64,000 nt of DNA, taken from positions 333,914 through 397,913 of the forward strand of contig NZ_CADFEB010000011.1 of the NCBI RefSeq assembly GCF_902833085.1, read 5' to 3'. Under the pieces are notes generated by a model, which did no database searches, had not been told where the DNA came from, and worked only from the letters and a program-made list of their open reading frames with translations. A program made the translations under genes and the position numbers. This DNA is from Burkholderia ubonensis (GTDB lineage Bacteria; Pseudomonadota; Gammaproteobacteria; Burkholderiales; Burkholderiaceae). Numbering within the stretch: the first letter of the stretch is position 1; each line of letters opens with the position of its first letter. Shown here piece by piece: positions 55,801 to 64,000 of this stretch.

Positions 55801-58800
55801 ATTTGTACGCGCCCGAATCCTGCTTCGTCAGCACCGACACGTAGCGCTGCTCGACGAGCTGCGCGCGCAGGTCCTTCAAGTCGATCGCCTTCGCGCGCGG
55901 ATCGATCGCGACGAGCCGCACCGTGCGCGGGCTGCCGCGCTTCACGTAGCCGAGATCGTCGACCGACCGGTAGCCGACCAGCCAGTCGTTGTTCGACACG
56001 AGCGTCTGCGCGCTCGCGGCGACGCTGCGCCCGCCTTCCGCTTCATAAGTCTTTGCCTGGAAGTAGAGCTGGTAGGTCGCGTCCGCGTACTTGCCGAGGT
56101 CGAGATCGAATTCCGCATGGCCCTTGTCGTCGGTCTGGCCGTCCTGCAGCGTGGTCGTGTAGCCCTCCTGCGCGCGCCGCGCGTCGAAGAAGCGGTAACC
56201 CTGCCAGCTGCGGAACGACGGCCATGCCGGCCGCAGCGTCAGCGTCGCCGCGACGCGGCGCTTCTCCGCCGGCGTGCCGAACAGGTTCTGCGCATCGACG
56301 ATCCCCTTCAGCCCGTCCGGCTTCACCCAGCCTTCGATGACCTGCTGCGACAGCTTCGCGTCGACCTTCATCCGGTCCGGCAGGAATTCCTTCACCTGCA
56401 CCGTCGTGCTGCCGATCGGCTCCGCGCCCGGCTGGCCGTCCTTGACGATATACAGGTTGATGGTCCACGCGCCGGTCGGCGCGGTCTCGGCAGTCGTATA
56501 GCCGAGCTCGGTGAAACCGGTCGCGTCGACGGTCACCGGCCGGCGCTCGACCGTCATCCCGCGCGGATCGACGATCTCGGCCTGCAGCGGCACGCCGGCC
56601 GGGCTGCGCGCCCAGTTCGCCGCCCGCACGATCAGGCCGACATGGATCGGGTCGCCGGGCCGGTACAGCCCGCGATCCGAGAACAGGTAGGCGGACAGCT
56701 GCCCCTGGCCGGTGGCGTTGCGCTCGCCGCCGACGTCGAAGCGCGAGAAGTCGAGCTGGCGGTCTTGTCCGGACACGGGCAGGAACGACAGGTCGCCGTC
56801 CTTCTTCACGACGTAAAGCTGCGGACGCTTCTCGCGCTCGAGCCCCTTGAACGCGGGGAAGTGCACGACGCCGTCGGCTGCGGTCGTCTGCGTGAACAGC
56901 GCCTGGCCGTTCACCGCCAGCACCGACACGGTCGCGCCCGCGACCGGGCGGCCCGAGCGAATCGACTGGATGAACACGTCCTGGCTGCCGTCGAGCGCGC
57001 GCTTGACGAGCATCCCGAGGTCCGTCACGACGATCAGGCGCGTGTCGCCGAGCGAGCTGTCTTCGTCGCTGCCGTCGCCGCCCGAATCCGCGCTGTCGGC
57101 GTGGTCCGGGTCGCCGTTGCCGTCCGCCGCCGCATCGTCGCCCTGGGCGGCGTCCGCGTGCTTCTTCTCCGCGGCCGGATCGTACTTGGACAGGTGCAGC
57201 AGGAACACGCCGCGCTTGCCGCCCTTCAGGTACTGGCCGAGATCGACGCCCTCGTAGTGCGCCTTGCCCGGCTCGCCCGCCGGGAACGCGCGCTTCTGCA
57301 CGAAGCGCTCGACGATGTGGTCCTCGCTGAACGAATACGACAGTTCCGGGCGCGCGTACGTGCCGTGGTTGAAGCTGACGAGGTGCTGGAGCTGGTCGGG
57401 CACCACGCGGCCGATCTCGACCTTCATCCCGGGCAGGTTGCGCGACACGACCGAGATCCGCTTGCTGCCGCTCATCGACAGCAGCGAGCCGTCGGCCATG
57501 AAGCGCAGCAGCTTCGGATAGTCGGGCACCGTGAACACGCGCGTCACGGCCTTGCCGAGCAGGTAGCCGCCGGCCGACTTCAGGCCGTCGTCGAAGCGCA
57601 CGTAAATGCGCTCGCCCGGCGTTGCGTGGTACTTGAAGCTCTGCAGCGTCGCGTAGTCGTTCTCGGTCGGGACTGGCTCGAGCGGCAGCGGCTTCGCCTG
57701 CTTCAGCACCGCGTCGCCGACGTCCGCGACGTTCCATTGGTAGGGCGGGTCGTCATCCGCCTGGTCGACGCCCGGCTTGCGCTTCGGCAGCACCCACGCT
57801 TTCGCGCGCGCGGCGAGCTCCGCGCTGCGCACGCCGTCGGACGTTTCCGCGACGAGCACCTGCTCGGGCTCGTAGCGGTCGTTGTCGACCAGTGTCGGCG
57901 ACACGCCGTCGATCGACAGGCTGTAGAGGCCCGGCACGCCGACCGACGCGTGCAGCGCGTCCTTCGTGCCGTTGCCGCCGCGCGCGCTCGTCACGCCCTT
58001 GTCGACGTCGAGCCGCACCGACAGCGGGTCGCGCGGAATTTCGAGCGGCTGCGACTGCACCCAGGCGCTCAGCTTGCTCGCGTCGTAGTTGACCGTGTAG
58101 CGCAGCGGCGTCGCGCCCTTGCCGTCGCGGCCGACGAGCACGAGCCCGATGCGCTTCTCGAACGCCGCCGGATCGACCGGGTAGTTGAAGCGGACCTGCA
58201 GCAGCGCCTGCTTTTGCGCGGGGTTTTCCGGGTCCTGGTAGAACTGGGTGCTGCCCGTCTGCGCGGTGAATGCCGGCACGTCGAACGCGAAATGGTCGTC
58301 GGCCATCGTCACCTGCGGCGCGAACGCTTCATGCACCGCGAAGCGCCCTTCGACGTGCGCGCCGACCGGCCAGTCGGCCGCCGGCGTGAAGCGCAGCGTC
58401 TTGTCGTCGACCCATTGCCATACGCCCTTCAGCGCGGGCGTGATCTCGATCCCGCGCTCGACCGGCTTGCCGACGCGATCGAGCGGCGCGGCCGAATGCG
58501 AGAACGTGATGTCGAGCGGATGGACCGTCACCTTCGGCTTGCCGCTCTCGTCGGTGTCGTAGCTCGTGACGGCAGGCGGCTTCACGGTGAAGCTGACCGT
58601 TTCCGGTTCGGGCGGCTTCGGGCGGTGCTTGTACCAGTGCCAGCCGCCCGCCAGCGCGACCCCGAGCAGCACGGCGCCGCCGGCATGCCACGGGCGGCGG
58701 CGCACCGTCGCGACGGTGAAGCCCACCCAGGCGGGTGCACGCCATGACACGTCGCCGACGAGCGGCCTCAGCACGAGGCCGAGCAGACGCCAGACGAAAC

Positions 58801-58846
58801 CGATCGCGCGAAACGGCAAGCGCAGCAAAAAACGCAGCAAATCCAT
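52835..58846 (-). CDS. Bacterial alpha-2-macroglobulin
   Basis: 2003 residues, longer than most bacterial members (about 1650). An N-terminal membrane segment (AGGAVLLGVALAGGWHWYKH) fixes it to the inner membrane; there is no lipobox. MG-type beta domains follow, with an acidic low-complexity insert around residues 560-600 (ADAAQGDDAAADGNGDPDHA region). The thioester site CSEQ has Cys1502, followed by helices of the TED domain. In E. coli and Pseudomonas such proteins trap proteases entering the periplasm, together with PbpC which repairs the wall. Co-directional and upstream of pbpC. Thioester residues are intact, so trapping should work. Confidence 0.93.
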   Translation of the reverse strand: MDLLRFLLRLPFRAIGFVWRLLGLVLRPLVGDVSWRAPAWVGFTVATVRRRPWHAGGAVLLGVALAGGWHWYKHRPKPPEPETVSFTVKPPAVTSYDTDESGKPKVTVHPLDITFSHSAAPLDRVGKPVERGIEITPALKGVWQWVDDKTLRFTPAADWPVGAHVEGRFAVHEAFAPQVTMADDHFAFDVPAFTAQTGSTQFYQDPENPAQKQALLQVRFNYPVDPAAFEKRIGLVLVGRDGKGATPLRYTVNYDASKLSAWVQSQPLEIPRDPLSVRLDVDKGVTSARGGNGTKDALHASVGVPGLYSLSIDGVSPTLVDNDRYEPEQVLVAETSDGVRSAELAARAKAWVLPKRKPGVDQADDDPPYQWNVADVGDAVLKQAKPLPLEPVPTENDYATLQSFKYHATPGERIYVRFDDGLKSAGGYLLGKAVTRVFTVPDYPKLLRFMADGSLLSMSGSKRISVVSRNLPGMKVEIGRVVPDQLQHLVSFNHGTYARPELSYSFSEDHIVERFVQKRAFPAGEPGKAHYEGVDLGQYLKGGKRGVFLLHLSKYDPAAEKKHADAAQGDDAAADGNGDPDHADSADSGGDGSDEDSSLGDTRLIVVTDLGMLVKRALDGSQDVFIQSIRSGRPVAGATVSVLAVNGQALFTQTTAADGVVHFPAFKGLEREKRPQLYVVKKDGDLSFLPVSGQDRQLDFSRFDVGGERNATGQGQLSAYLFSDRGLYRPGDPIHVGLIVRAANWARSPAGVPLQAEIVDPRGMTVERRPVTVDATGFTELGYTTAETAPTGAWTINLYIVKDGQPGAEPIGSTTVQVKEFLPDRMKVDAKLSQQVIEGWVKPDGLKGIVDAQNLFGTPAEKRRVAATLTLRPAWPSFRSWQGYRFFDARRAQEGYTTTLQDGQTDDKGHAEFDLDLGKYADATYQLYFQAKTYEAEGGRSVAASAQTLVSNNDWLVGYRSVDDLGYVKRGSPRTVRLVAIDPRAKAIDLKDLRAQLVEQRYVSVLTKQDSGAYKYDSRLKEVPVDEQPLTLPAAGRDFALRTDKPGSYALVIRRADGVAVNRIEYTVAGDANVTRSLDRNAELQVSLAKHDYKPGEQVEIAIRAPYAGSGLITIERDKVYAHAWFHADTTSSIQHIKVPAGFEGNGYINVQYIRDPSSDEIFMSPLSYGVVPFSVNLDARRNALSVDAPALVKPGDAATFTVHSAKPAKVVVFAVDEGILQVARYKLGDPLKFFFRKRMLEVGTSQILDLILPDFEKLMSMAAPGGDADDALGRQLNPFKRKRDKPVVYWSGIVDVNGDARVSYTVPDYFNGRLRVMAVSVSPDLVGTYEGATTVRGDFVLSPNVPATLAPGDEAEVSVGVANNLTGVGNAPVPVAVTLKTGPQLQVVGPATQNVTLAPMREGVALFRVKATDTLGSGTLSFGARYGAKAAQQSVDVSVRPAAAFRTQLDFARLDAGKKASVPNLRSMYDAYAARDASISTAPLVLSEGLASYLVNFDHYCSEQMVSAIVPRLFASKWLSVRALTSPRQPQAASNASAEKAAADAAAQFFGALRSRQNGQGGFGLWSATPDADPFVSAYAMHVLIDARERGAAVPKDMLDAGSAYLQQLAANDRLGSLDLLRQRAYAVYLLTREGNVTTNSLAAVQKRLQDAYPNDWKTDLAAAWLAASYQLLKQDKEAAALIAGPQGLLERKAARNEPYEAGYYIDPLTRDASVLYLLAKHFPERVRKLSPRVMENVAAPLERNRYNTLSSAMTILALDAYAGANAGGLDKLAIDEVRAGGAPKDVSSVQANLVRSGTWGAGASRVDFVNGSALPAWWIASQSGYDRGTSAKAIRNGLEIVREYTDTSGKPLDKVTLGQEIDVHLKIRATGSASVGNVAIVDLLPGGFDPVIAPPPATDAQDGGGSGDADGADAASAANAPWRSPIGVAGSTWQPEYADVREDRVVIYGTATTDVREFVYRIKASNAGRFVVPPAYGESMYDRRVQAQSPGGATLTVGRAR

Positions 58847-59093
58847 GTTGTTGTTTCCTTGTCAAGGACGTGCTGCCGGCCTCGGCGACGTACCCCGGAT
58901 CGTTATCTTTGACGGCGCGGCCCAGTTGCGCCGTGGATGCTTGGTATGCGTGATGCAGGCCCCGCCGCGCGCGGTGCGCAGGCCGGATTCGGCTGAACGC
59001 CGGCCTGCCGCCCGAGGCGGGACGCTGAATTATCGCGGAACGCGTGGCGATCGCGCCAGGGTGTGTTCACGACAAGACTTGGGGCGGCGTCGA

Positions 59094-60088
59094 TCAATGT
59101 TCTTGTTTGTCACGGCGTTTCGCCCGTGCAAGCATTGCGGCCCAAACCTTGTCGTCCTTGGCGAACTCGCCTGTGATCTTCGGTTCCGCCCACTGGTGGG
59201 GATCGTTCGGTTCGATGGCCGAAGTCGCCTCGATTTCGGCGGGCCAGACAGGATCCTTGCAGCTTTGCATGACGAGCCAGCGCATGCAGGTCACCAGTGC
59301 CGCCGCGACCCAGTTGACGAGCGGTATCGGCAGAAAAATGTCGCAATACGATTTGGCCCAGAGGAAACAGTTCGCCCAGCTTCGGCTGGTCGAGGTACCA
59401 ATCACCATGTCCTTGGGTAGGGCTTGCGGGCCCTGCTCCATATAGACGACAAGAAATTTCCAGATCTGACGAACCGGCTGCTCATCGCGACCGAAGAAAT
59501 GGCCGACGGCAAAGGTATCGATCACGTTATCGCCATCCATCACGTGGCCGCGAATATCGGTGAGGTCGCGGTTAACTTCACCTTGTCCGATATGAAAATA
59601 CACTTGATCCCATGGTACAGATAGCACTCCATTCCGACCATTGTGACGAAACACATGGATCATTCTTGTTTTTCGATTGAATCGAACCGGAAAGTGAGTT
59701 AAGCTAAAAAACTCTTTTCGAAGAGCAGGTTTCGCTACGAAAAAATAATCCATGAAAGCGCACCAAGAGAAAGAATTGAGAATGCACCAATAAAATACCC
59801 CCCTCCGCCAATCAAATATGGAACTATCACCACCAACAAAAAAATAACCATCATAAAAATAATACCTGGAGCAAGCACAGCCATTAATATGGTATCCACT
59901 CCACCACGTATCGTATACCATCGATCGATCATATCCAGATACGTGGAATTGAGGCGAATTAGGCTAGCCCGATCATCGACATTCATGCCATTAAGTTTCC
60001 TCAAGTCTCTAACAAGCCCGTCGGCGCAGCGCTCGTATCGGGAATACTGCCTTGGCGCCTTAAATGGATAGTCAAATCCGCTCTTCAT
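59094..60088 (-). pseudogene. Frameshifted copy 1 of a tandem membrane protein (probable immunity)
   Basis: Reads as the N-terminal part (60088 down to 59735, ending ...LSWIIFS-stop) and, in another frame, the C-terminal part (VAKPALRKEFFSLTHFPVRF down to 59094). Comparison with copy 2 shows that one T is missing from a T run (59740-59745, six A on the plus strand): with seven, the text would read WIIFFVAKP. Otherwise almost all residues match copy 2. Could be a true loss, a phase-variable tract, or a sequencing error. Last gene of the array. Confidence 0.8.
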
Positions 60089-60341
60089 GAATCAACCATT
60101 TGCAGTTTTTTGAGCGCAACCTTTCGATAAAAAATTAGTAAAATCGTTCACCGGTCGAAAATTTTCCGCACCCCGACTAAGCCACTCATTGCCAAACAAT
60201 ACCCATTAAACTGACAAACATATAAATCAGCATAAATTAATGCCGCCCCACAACAAAACAAACTCCATCTAACATCAAAACAAAAATGACTGACCCAAAT
60301 GCAACGTAAATTACCGCAACCCTAATTTGGATCGGCGTCGA

Positions 60342-61337
60342 TCAATGCTCTTGTCTGTCACGGCGTTTCGCCCGTGCAAGCATTGCGGCCCAAACCTTGT
60401 CGTCCTTGGCGAACTCGCCTGTGAACCTCGGTTCCGCCCACTGGTAGGGATCATTCGGTTCGATGGCCGACGTTGCCTCGATTTCGGCGGGCCAGACAGG
60501 ATCCTTGCAGCTTTGCATGATGAGCCAGCGCATGCAGGTCACCAGTGCCGCCGCGACCCAGTTGACGAGCGGTATCGGCAGAAAAATGTCGCAATACGAT
60601 TTGGCCCAGAGGAAACAGTTCGCCCAGCTTCGGCTGGTCGAGGTACCAATCACCATGTCCTTGGGTAGGGCCTGCGGGCCCTGTTCCATGTAGGTGACGA
60701 TGAACTTCCAGATCTGACGAACCGGTTGCTCATCGCGACCGAAGAAATGGCCGACAGCAAAGGTATCGATCACGTCATCGCCATCCATCACGTGGCCGCG
60801 AATATCAGTGAGGTCGCGGTTAACTTCACCTTTTCCGATATGAAAATAAACTTGATCCCACGGCACAGATAGCACTCCGTTCGGACCATTGTGACGAAAC
60901 ACATGAATCATTCTTGTTTTTCGATTGAATCGAATTGGAAAATAACTGAAGCTAAAAAACTCCTTACTAAGCGGCGGCTTTGCCACCAAAAAGACAAGCC
61001 ATGCCACCACCCCAAAAAATACAACCAAAAACACATCAACTATATAATTATTCTCAACAATCAATACCGGCATTATATGCACAAAAAAAGCATACAGCAT
61101 CGCAATAAATATTCCGGGCGCTATCATCGCCATCAAAATGGTGTCTATCCCGCCACGGATCGTATACCACCGGTCTATCATATCCAGATACGTGGAATTG
61201 AGGCGAATTAGGCTAGCCCGATCATCGACATTCATGCCATTAAGTTTCCTCAAGTCTCTAACAAGCCCGTCGGCGCAGCGCTCGTATCGGGAATATTGCT
61301 TAGGCGCCTTAAATGGATAATCGAATCCGCTTTTCAT
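60342..61337 (-). CDS. Tandem membrane protein copy 2, probable T6SS immunity protein
   Basis: 331 residues, intact. N-terminal soluble part (MKSGFDYPFKAPKQYSRYER), two adjacent hydrophobic segments (about residues 62-85 and 95-120), then a long cytoplasmic or periplasmic domain with SYFPIRFNRKTRMIHVFRHN, GRDEQPVRQIWKF and PIPLVNWVAAALVTCMRWL. It resembles what I recall as the DUF6708 family beside VasX-like effectors; not verified. As the effector is a membrane toxin and this is a membrane protein, an immunity role is natural. Same unit as copy 1, with a 253-base AT-rich spacer. Confidence 0.78.
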   Translation of the reverse strand: MKSGFDYPFKAPKQYSRYERCADGLVRDLRKLNGMNVDDRASLIRLNSTYLDMIDRWYTIRGGIDTILMAMIAPGIFIAMLYAFFVHIMPVLIVENNYIVDVFLVVFFGVVAWLVFLVAKPPLSKEFFSFSYFPIRFNRKTRMIHVFRHNGPNGVLSVPWDQVYFHIGKGEVNRDLTDIRGHVMDGDDVIDTFAVGHFFGRDEQPVRQIWKFIVTYMEQGPQALPKDMVIGTSTSRSWANCFLWAKSYCDIFLPIPLVNWVAAALVTCMRWLIMQSCKDPVWPAEIEATSAIEPNDPYQWAEPRFTGEFAKDDKVWAAMLARAKRRDRQEH

Positions 61338-61587
61338 AAATCAACCATTTGCAATTTTTGAGCGCAACCTTTCGATAAAAATTAGTAAAATCGCTCACCG
61401 GCCGGAAATTTTCCACACCCTGACTGGACCACTTATTACCGAACAATGCCCCTTAAATTTTCAAACATATAATCAGCAGAAGTTAATTCCACCCCACAAC
61501 AAAACAAACTCCAGCCAACATCAAGACGGAAATGACAGTCCCAAATGCAACGTAAGTTACCGCAGCCCTAATTTGGATCGGCGTCGG

Positions 61588-62580
61588 TCAATGCTCTTGT
61601 TTGTCACGGCGTTTCGCCCGTGCAAGCATTGCGGCCCAAACCTTGTCGTCCTTGGCAAACTCGCCTGTGAACCTCGGTTCCGCCCACTGGTAGGGATCGT
61701 TCGGTTCGATAGCCGACGTCGCCTCGATTTCGGCGGGCCAGACAGGCTCTTTGCAGCTTTGCATGACGAGCCAGCGCATGCAGGTCACCAGTGCCGTCGC
61801 GACCCAGGTAATCAACGGTATCGGCAGCCAGATGTTGCAATACGATTTGGCCCAAAGGAAGCAGTTCGTCCAGCTTCGGCTGGTCGAGGTCTGAATTACC
61901 ATGTCCTTGGGTAACGCTTGCGGGCCCTGCTCCATGTAGACGACAAGAAATTTCCAGATCTGGCGAACCGGTTGCTCATCGCGGCCAAAAAAATGGCCAA
62001 CAGCAAAGGTATCGATTATGTTATCGCCATCCATTACGTGACCGCGAATATCGGTGAGATCGCGCTCGACCTCACCTTTTCCGATATGAAAATACGCTTG
62101 ATCCCATGGCACAGACAACACTCCATTAGGACCACCGTGACGAAACACATGAATCATTCGCGTTTTACGGTTAAAGCGAATTGGGAAATAAGAATACGAA
62201 AAAAATTCTCGCCCCAATGTCCGCTTGATCATTCGCACCATACCCCACGACATCAAAGAAAAAAAAGTAATTGCAAAGACATCAACCAAATAATTCTTAT
62301 CAGAAAATAAGTCGACAACCAAAACCCAGGTCACCGACAAAACCATTACAAAAAATACTATTACTATCAAAACCCCCAAAATGGTCTGTATACCCCCTCG
62401 AATCGAGTACCATCTATCTATCACTTCAAGATAGGTTGAATTAAACCCGATTAGACTAGATCGGTCGTCAGGCTCTACGCCGGCCAACAGTTTTGGGTCC
62501 CGTGGCAAACCATAATAACGCCTCTCATAATACGAATATTGCTTTGGCGATTTGAATGGGACAAAAAATCCACTTTCCAT
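61588..62580 (-). CDS. Tandem membrane protein copy 3, probable cognate T6SS immunity protein
   Basis: 330 residues. Same architecture as copy 2 but diverged in the first 110 residues (MESGFFVPFKSPKQYSYYER), with a different membrane segment TILGVLIVIVFFVMVLSVTW. The C-terminal part is nearly identical to copies 1 and 2. Its ATG is 3 bases after the effector stop, so it is translated together with the effector, the usual position of the cognate immunity gene. The AT-rich spacer downstream is shared with the spacer between copies 1 and 2. Confidence 0.8.
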   Translation of the reverse strand: MESGFFVPFKSPKQYSYYERRYYGLPRDPKLLAGVEPDDRSSLIGFNSTYLEVIDRWYSIRGGIQTILGVLIVIVFFVMVLSVTWVLVVDLFSDKNYLVDVFAITFFSLMSWGMVRMIKRTLGREFFSYSYFPIRFNRKTRMIHVFRHGGPNGVLSVPWDQAYFHIGKGEVERDLTDIRGHVMDGDNIIDTFAVGHFFGRDEQPVRQIWKFLVVYMEQGPQALPKDMVIQTSTSRSWTNCFLWAKSYCNIWLPIPLITWVATALVTCMRWLVMQSCKEPVWPAEIEATSAIEPNDPYQWAEPRFTGEFAKDDKVWAAMLARAKRRDKQEH

Positions 62581-62583
62581 AAT

Positions 62584-64000
62584 TCATTCACCCGCAAGTT
62601 TCGCAAGCGACGCTTGCTGATCCAACAATGACCCAAACCGCTCATTCTCTGAGAGCCTCCCAAGCTTTGATTGAGCCATCCACTGTTGAATCGCATTACT
62701 TTGAAATTTTGAAACCACCCACAAGGATGCCGCAATCAATATTCCGATTACAAAATAAACACCAGCCGTCATTAAAGACGCATAAACTGCCGCAAGTGCG
62801 ACGTACGCCATCGCCCCACCCAACCCAACCATCAACACGCCAATAAAAAAGTTATATTTTTTCTCAACAAAACCCTGAATTACAGTAACAGATCCCATTC
62901 CAACTCCACCGGCGACACCCAGCCACTTTCCCGCCCCAATCAACCACCCAGCAGTAAAATTACGTGTGATATGCAAATAAGCAAGTACCCGACTAACCGC
63001 ACTTTCCAACCAAGGCATTTTTTGCATTGAGCGTCCGGTTACCTCCACCGCAATCCCCAAAAACGCCGTCACCGCTGCTCCAAAATTCAATCCCAATAAC
63101 TCCGTCTTCCCGCCCCGTACATAATCTCCGTAATACCCAATCACCGTCGCGGCAGCAAAGATCCCGACAATGACCCCCGCCTTGATTTCAGGGCGAGCCA
63201 ATTCGCTTGCGGTTCTGGTCAGCAAGGATTCGAAGGTTTGCGGATCAACCGCAGCCAGCTTCTGCGCATTGCTGTAGCCTCTGCCCATCTGCGATAACTC
63301 GGAGCTATCGACGAGAAACATCCCGCGAGCCGGGATGCTCGCGGCGGCACGCGTTTCAACGATCAAATCCTCCGCGCTTTTATACAGATTCGATGCACCG
63401 CCCCCCGAGATCGCGTTGACCGCACGCGCCAACGTTCTGGCCGCCTGCTTCGGCGAGAGATCGCTCGATACTTCGATCAGTTCCAGATGGGGATTCTGCG
63501 CACGTGCGACACCCAGCATCAGTGCAATCAAACGTCGCTCCGGCAGCGCGGCCATTCCGGCCACCACGCCCTTGTTGATCACCTTCCCCAAACGTTCGGT
63601 GACGGGACCGAGAAGCTGAAACAAATATTTGCTGATATTCGTGAACGGACCTTGAAGGTTTTCGCCCATGCGTATCTTGACAAACGTATCTTTGACGGCA
63701 TCGAGAATTCGAGCACTGATATCCCGCCACGGCACGTTAGGGCTGGTATTCTGGTCGGTCTGTGACTGCGACCAGGTCGTCGCGAGTTTCTGGTGGTTGA
63801 AAATCAATGCCCGGAGAATCGGGTTGTCGGGCAACATCGGATCCTTGCCCAGGCACCCGTTGAAAAAGGTTCGAGCATGACGCCGGCCGCTGGCATCGAT
63901 GATGCAGCCGTGAACCACCTGCTGATAAATCACGCCGTTGCGGATATCGTTCGGATCGAAGTTGTGCGTGAAGTGGTCGATGAAGAAGCGGCTTTCGAGC
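62584..64000 (-). CDS. VasX-like T6SS membrane-targeting effector, 5' part outside window
   Basis: The last 472 codons are present; the frame is open to the right edge. The text RTFFNGCLGKDPMLPDNPIL and RALIFNHQKLATTWSQ is typical of the middle part of VasX-type effectors with an N-terminal MIX region. The last 250 residues hold about four to five hydrophobic segments (AGVIVGIFAAATVIGYYGDY, AVTAFLGIAVEVTGRS, GWLIGAGKWLGVAGGVGMGS, FFIGVLMVGLGGAMAYVALA, GVYFVIGILIAASLWVVSKF), matching colicin-like pore or membrane-disrupting toxins. It is delivered by a type VI system into competing cells. Immunity genes follow directly. Confidence 0.82.
   Translation of the reverse strand, partial: LESRFFIDHFTHNFDPNDIRNGVIYQQVVHGCIIDASGRRHARTFFNGCLGKDPMLPDNPILRALIFNHQKLATTWSQSQTDQNTSPNVPWRDISARILDAVKDTFVKIRMGENLQGPFTNISKYLFQLLGPVTERLGKVINKGVVAGMAALPERRLIALMLGVARAQNPHLELIEVSSDLSPKQAARTLARAVNAISGGGASNLYKSAEDLIVETRAAASIPARGMFLVDSSELSQMGRGYSNAQKLAAVDPQTFESLLTRTASELARPEIKAGVIVGIFAAATVIGYYGDYVRGGKTELLGLNFGAAVTAFLGIAVEVTGRSMQKMPWLESAVSRVLAYLHITRNFTAGWLIGAGKWLGVAGGVGMGSVTVIQGFVEKKYNFFIGVLMVGLGGAMAYVALAAVYASLMTAGVYFVIGILIAASLWVVSKFQSNAIQQWMAQSKLGRLSENERFGSLLDQQASLAKLAGE

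Larger units (their letters stand above)
59094..62580 (-). repeat. Tandem array of three ~1.25-kb units
   Basis: Gene ends are spaced 1248 and 1246 bases apart (59094, 60342, 61588). The ~250-base intergenic spacers also match each other over most of their length (for example ACAACAAAACAAACTCCA and CCCAAATGCAACGTAA), so whole gene-plus-spacer units were duplicated, not just genes. The N-terminal part of copy 3 is the most diverged. Confidence 0.85.

Noticed and set aside
50408..58747. An 8.3-kb plus-strand open frame antisense to pbpC and the alpha-2-macroglobulin gene
   Set aside because: Its text is Arg/Val/His-rich with no domain pattern, as expected for the reverse frame of high-GC genes with GC-rich third positions. 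Both minus-strand genes have complete, intact domains.

Overview
The window looks like an accessory, multi-operon stretch of a high-GC betaproteobacterial replicon, most likely Burkholderia sensu lato. The reasons are strong GC codon bias, several Burkholderia-type 16-strand porins, many ATGA-coupled transport operons, a pqq operon and a VasX-like T6SS effector. This is inference from gene content; no search was run. I saw no tRNA, rRNA, CRISPR array or insertion sequence.

Layout. 1-11.6 kb: a cut amino-acid ABC operon (minus), a decayed sigma-54 activator fragment, a pyruvate kinase/TauE-SafE/AEC exporter operon (minus), a second complete polar amino-acid ABC operon (plus), and a flavin monooxygenase plus MmgE/PrpD pair (minus). 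12-15.4 kb: AT-richer cargo holding a lone SUMF1-domain protein and an ATGA-coupled pair of a small unknown protein and an HEFAH zinc peptidase. 15.7-20.2 kb: a DinB-like protein, two alpha/beta hydrolases, small unknowns, and a divergent HTH/unknown pair.

The most interesting block is 20.3-39.5 kb. On the minus strand pqqABCDE is followed directly by tonB-exbB-exbD. Upstream lie a sigma-54 enhancer-binding protein and a TonB-dependent receptor. Divergent from the receptor is a plus-strand run of a PQQ alcohol dehydrogenase with the Asp-X-Asp signature of lanthanide enzymes, a periplasmic-binding/cytochrome c fusion, a HiPIP and an RpoD paralogue, followed by acetyl-CoA synthetase. Close matches to -24/-12 promoters precede pqqA, the dehydrogenase and acs, with a weaker one before the receptor. 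TGTTGC/GCAACA elements lie about 100-190 bp upstream of each predicted start. I read this as one sigma-54 alcohol-oxidation regulon that makes the cofactor, probably imports a metal or metal-ligand, oxidises the alcohol in the periplasm, carries the electrons away and activates acetate.

39.6-50.3 kb: three porins, a cysteine hydrolase, a second PQQ-propeller protein without a haem motif, two divergent LysR regulators, an HMA-like small protein, OsmC and pirin. 50.3-58.9 kb: pbpC and a 2003-residue alpha-2-macroglobulin with an intact thioester motif. 59.1-64 kb: the 3' part of a VasX-like membrane effector followed by three tandem copies of a membrane protein, probably immunity genes, the last of which is frameshifted in a homopolymer.
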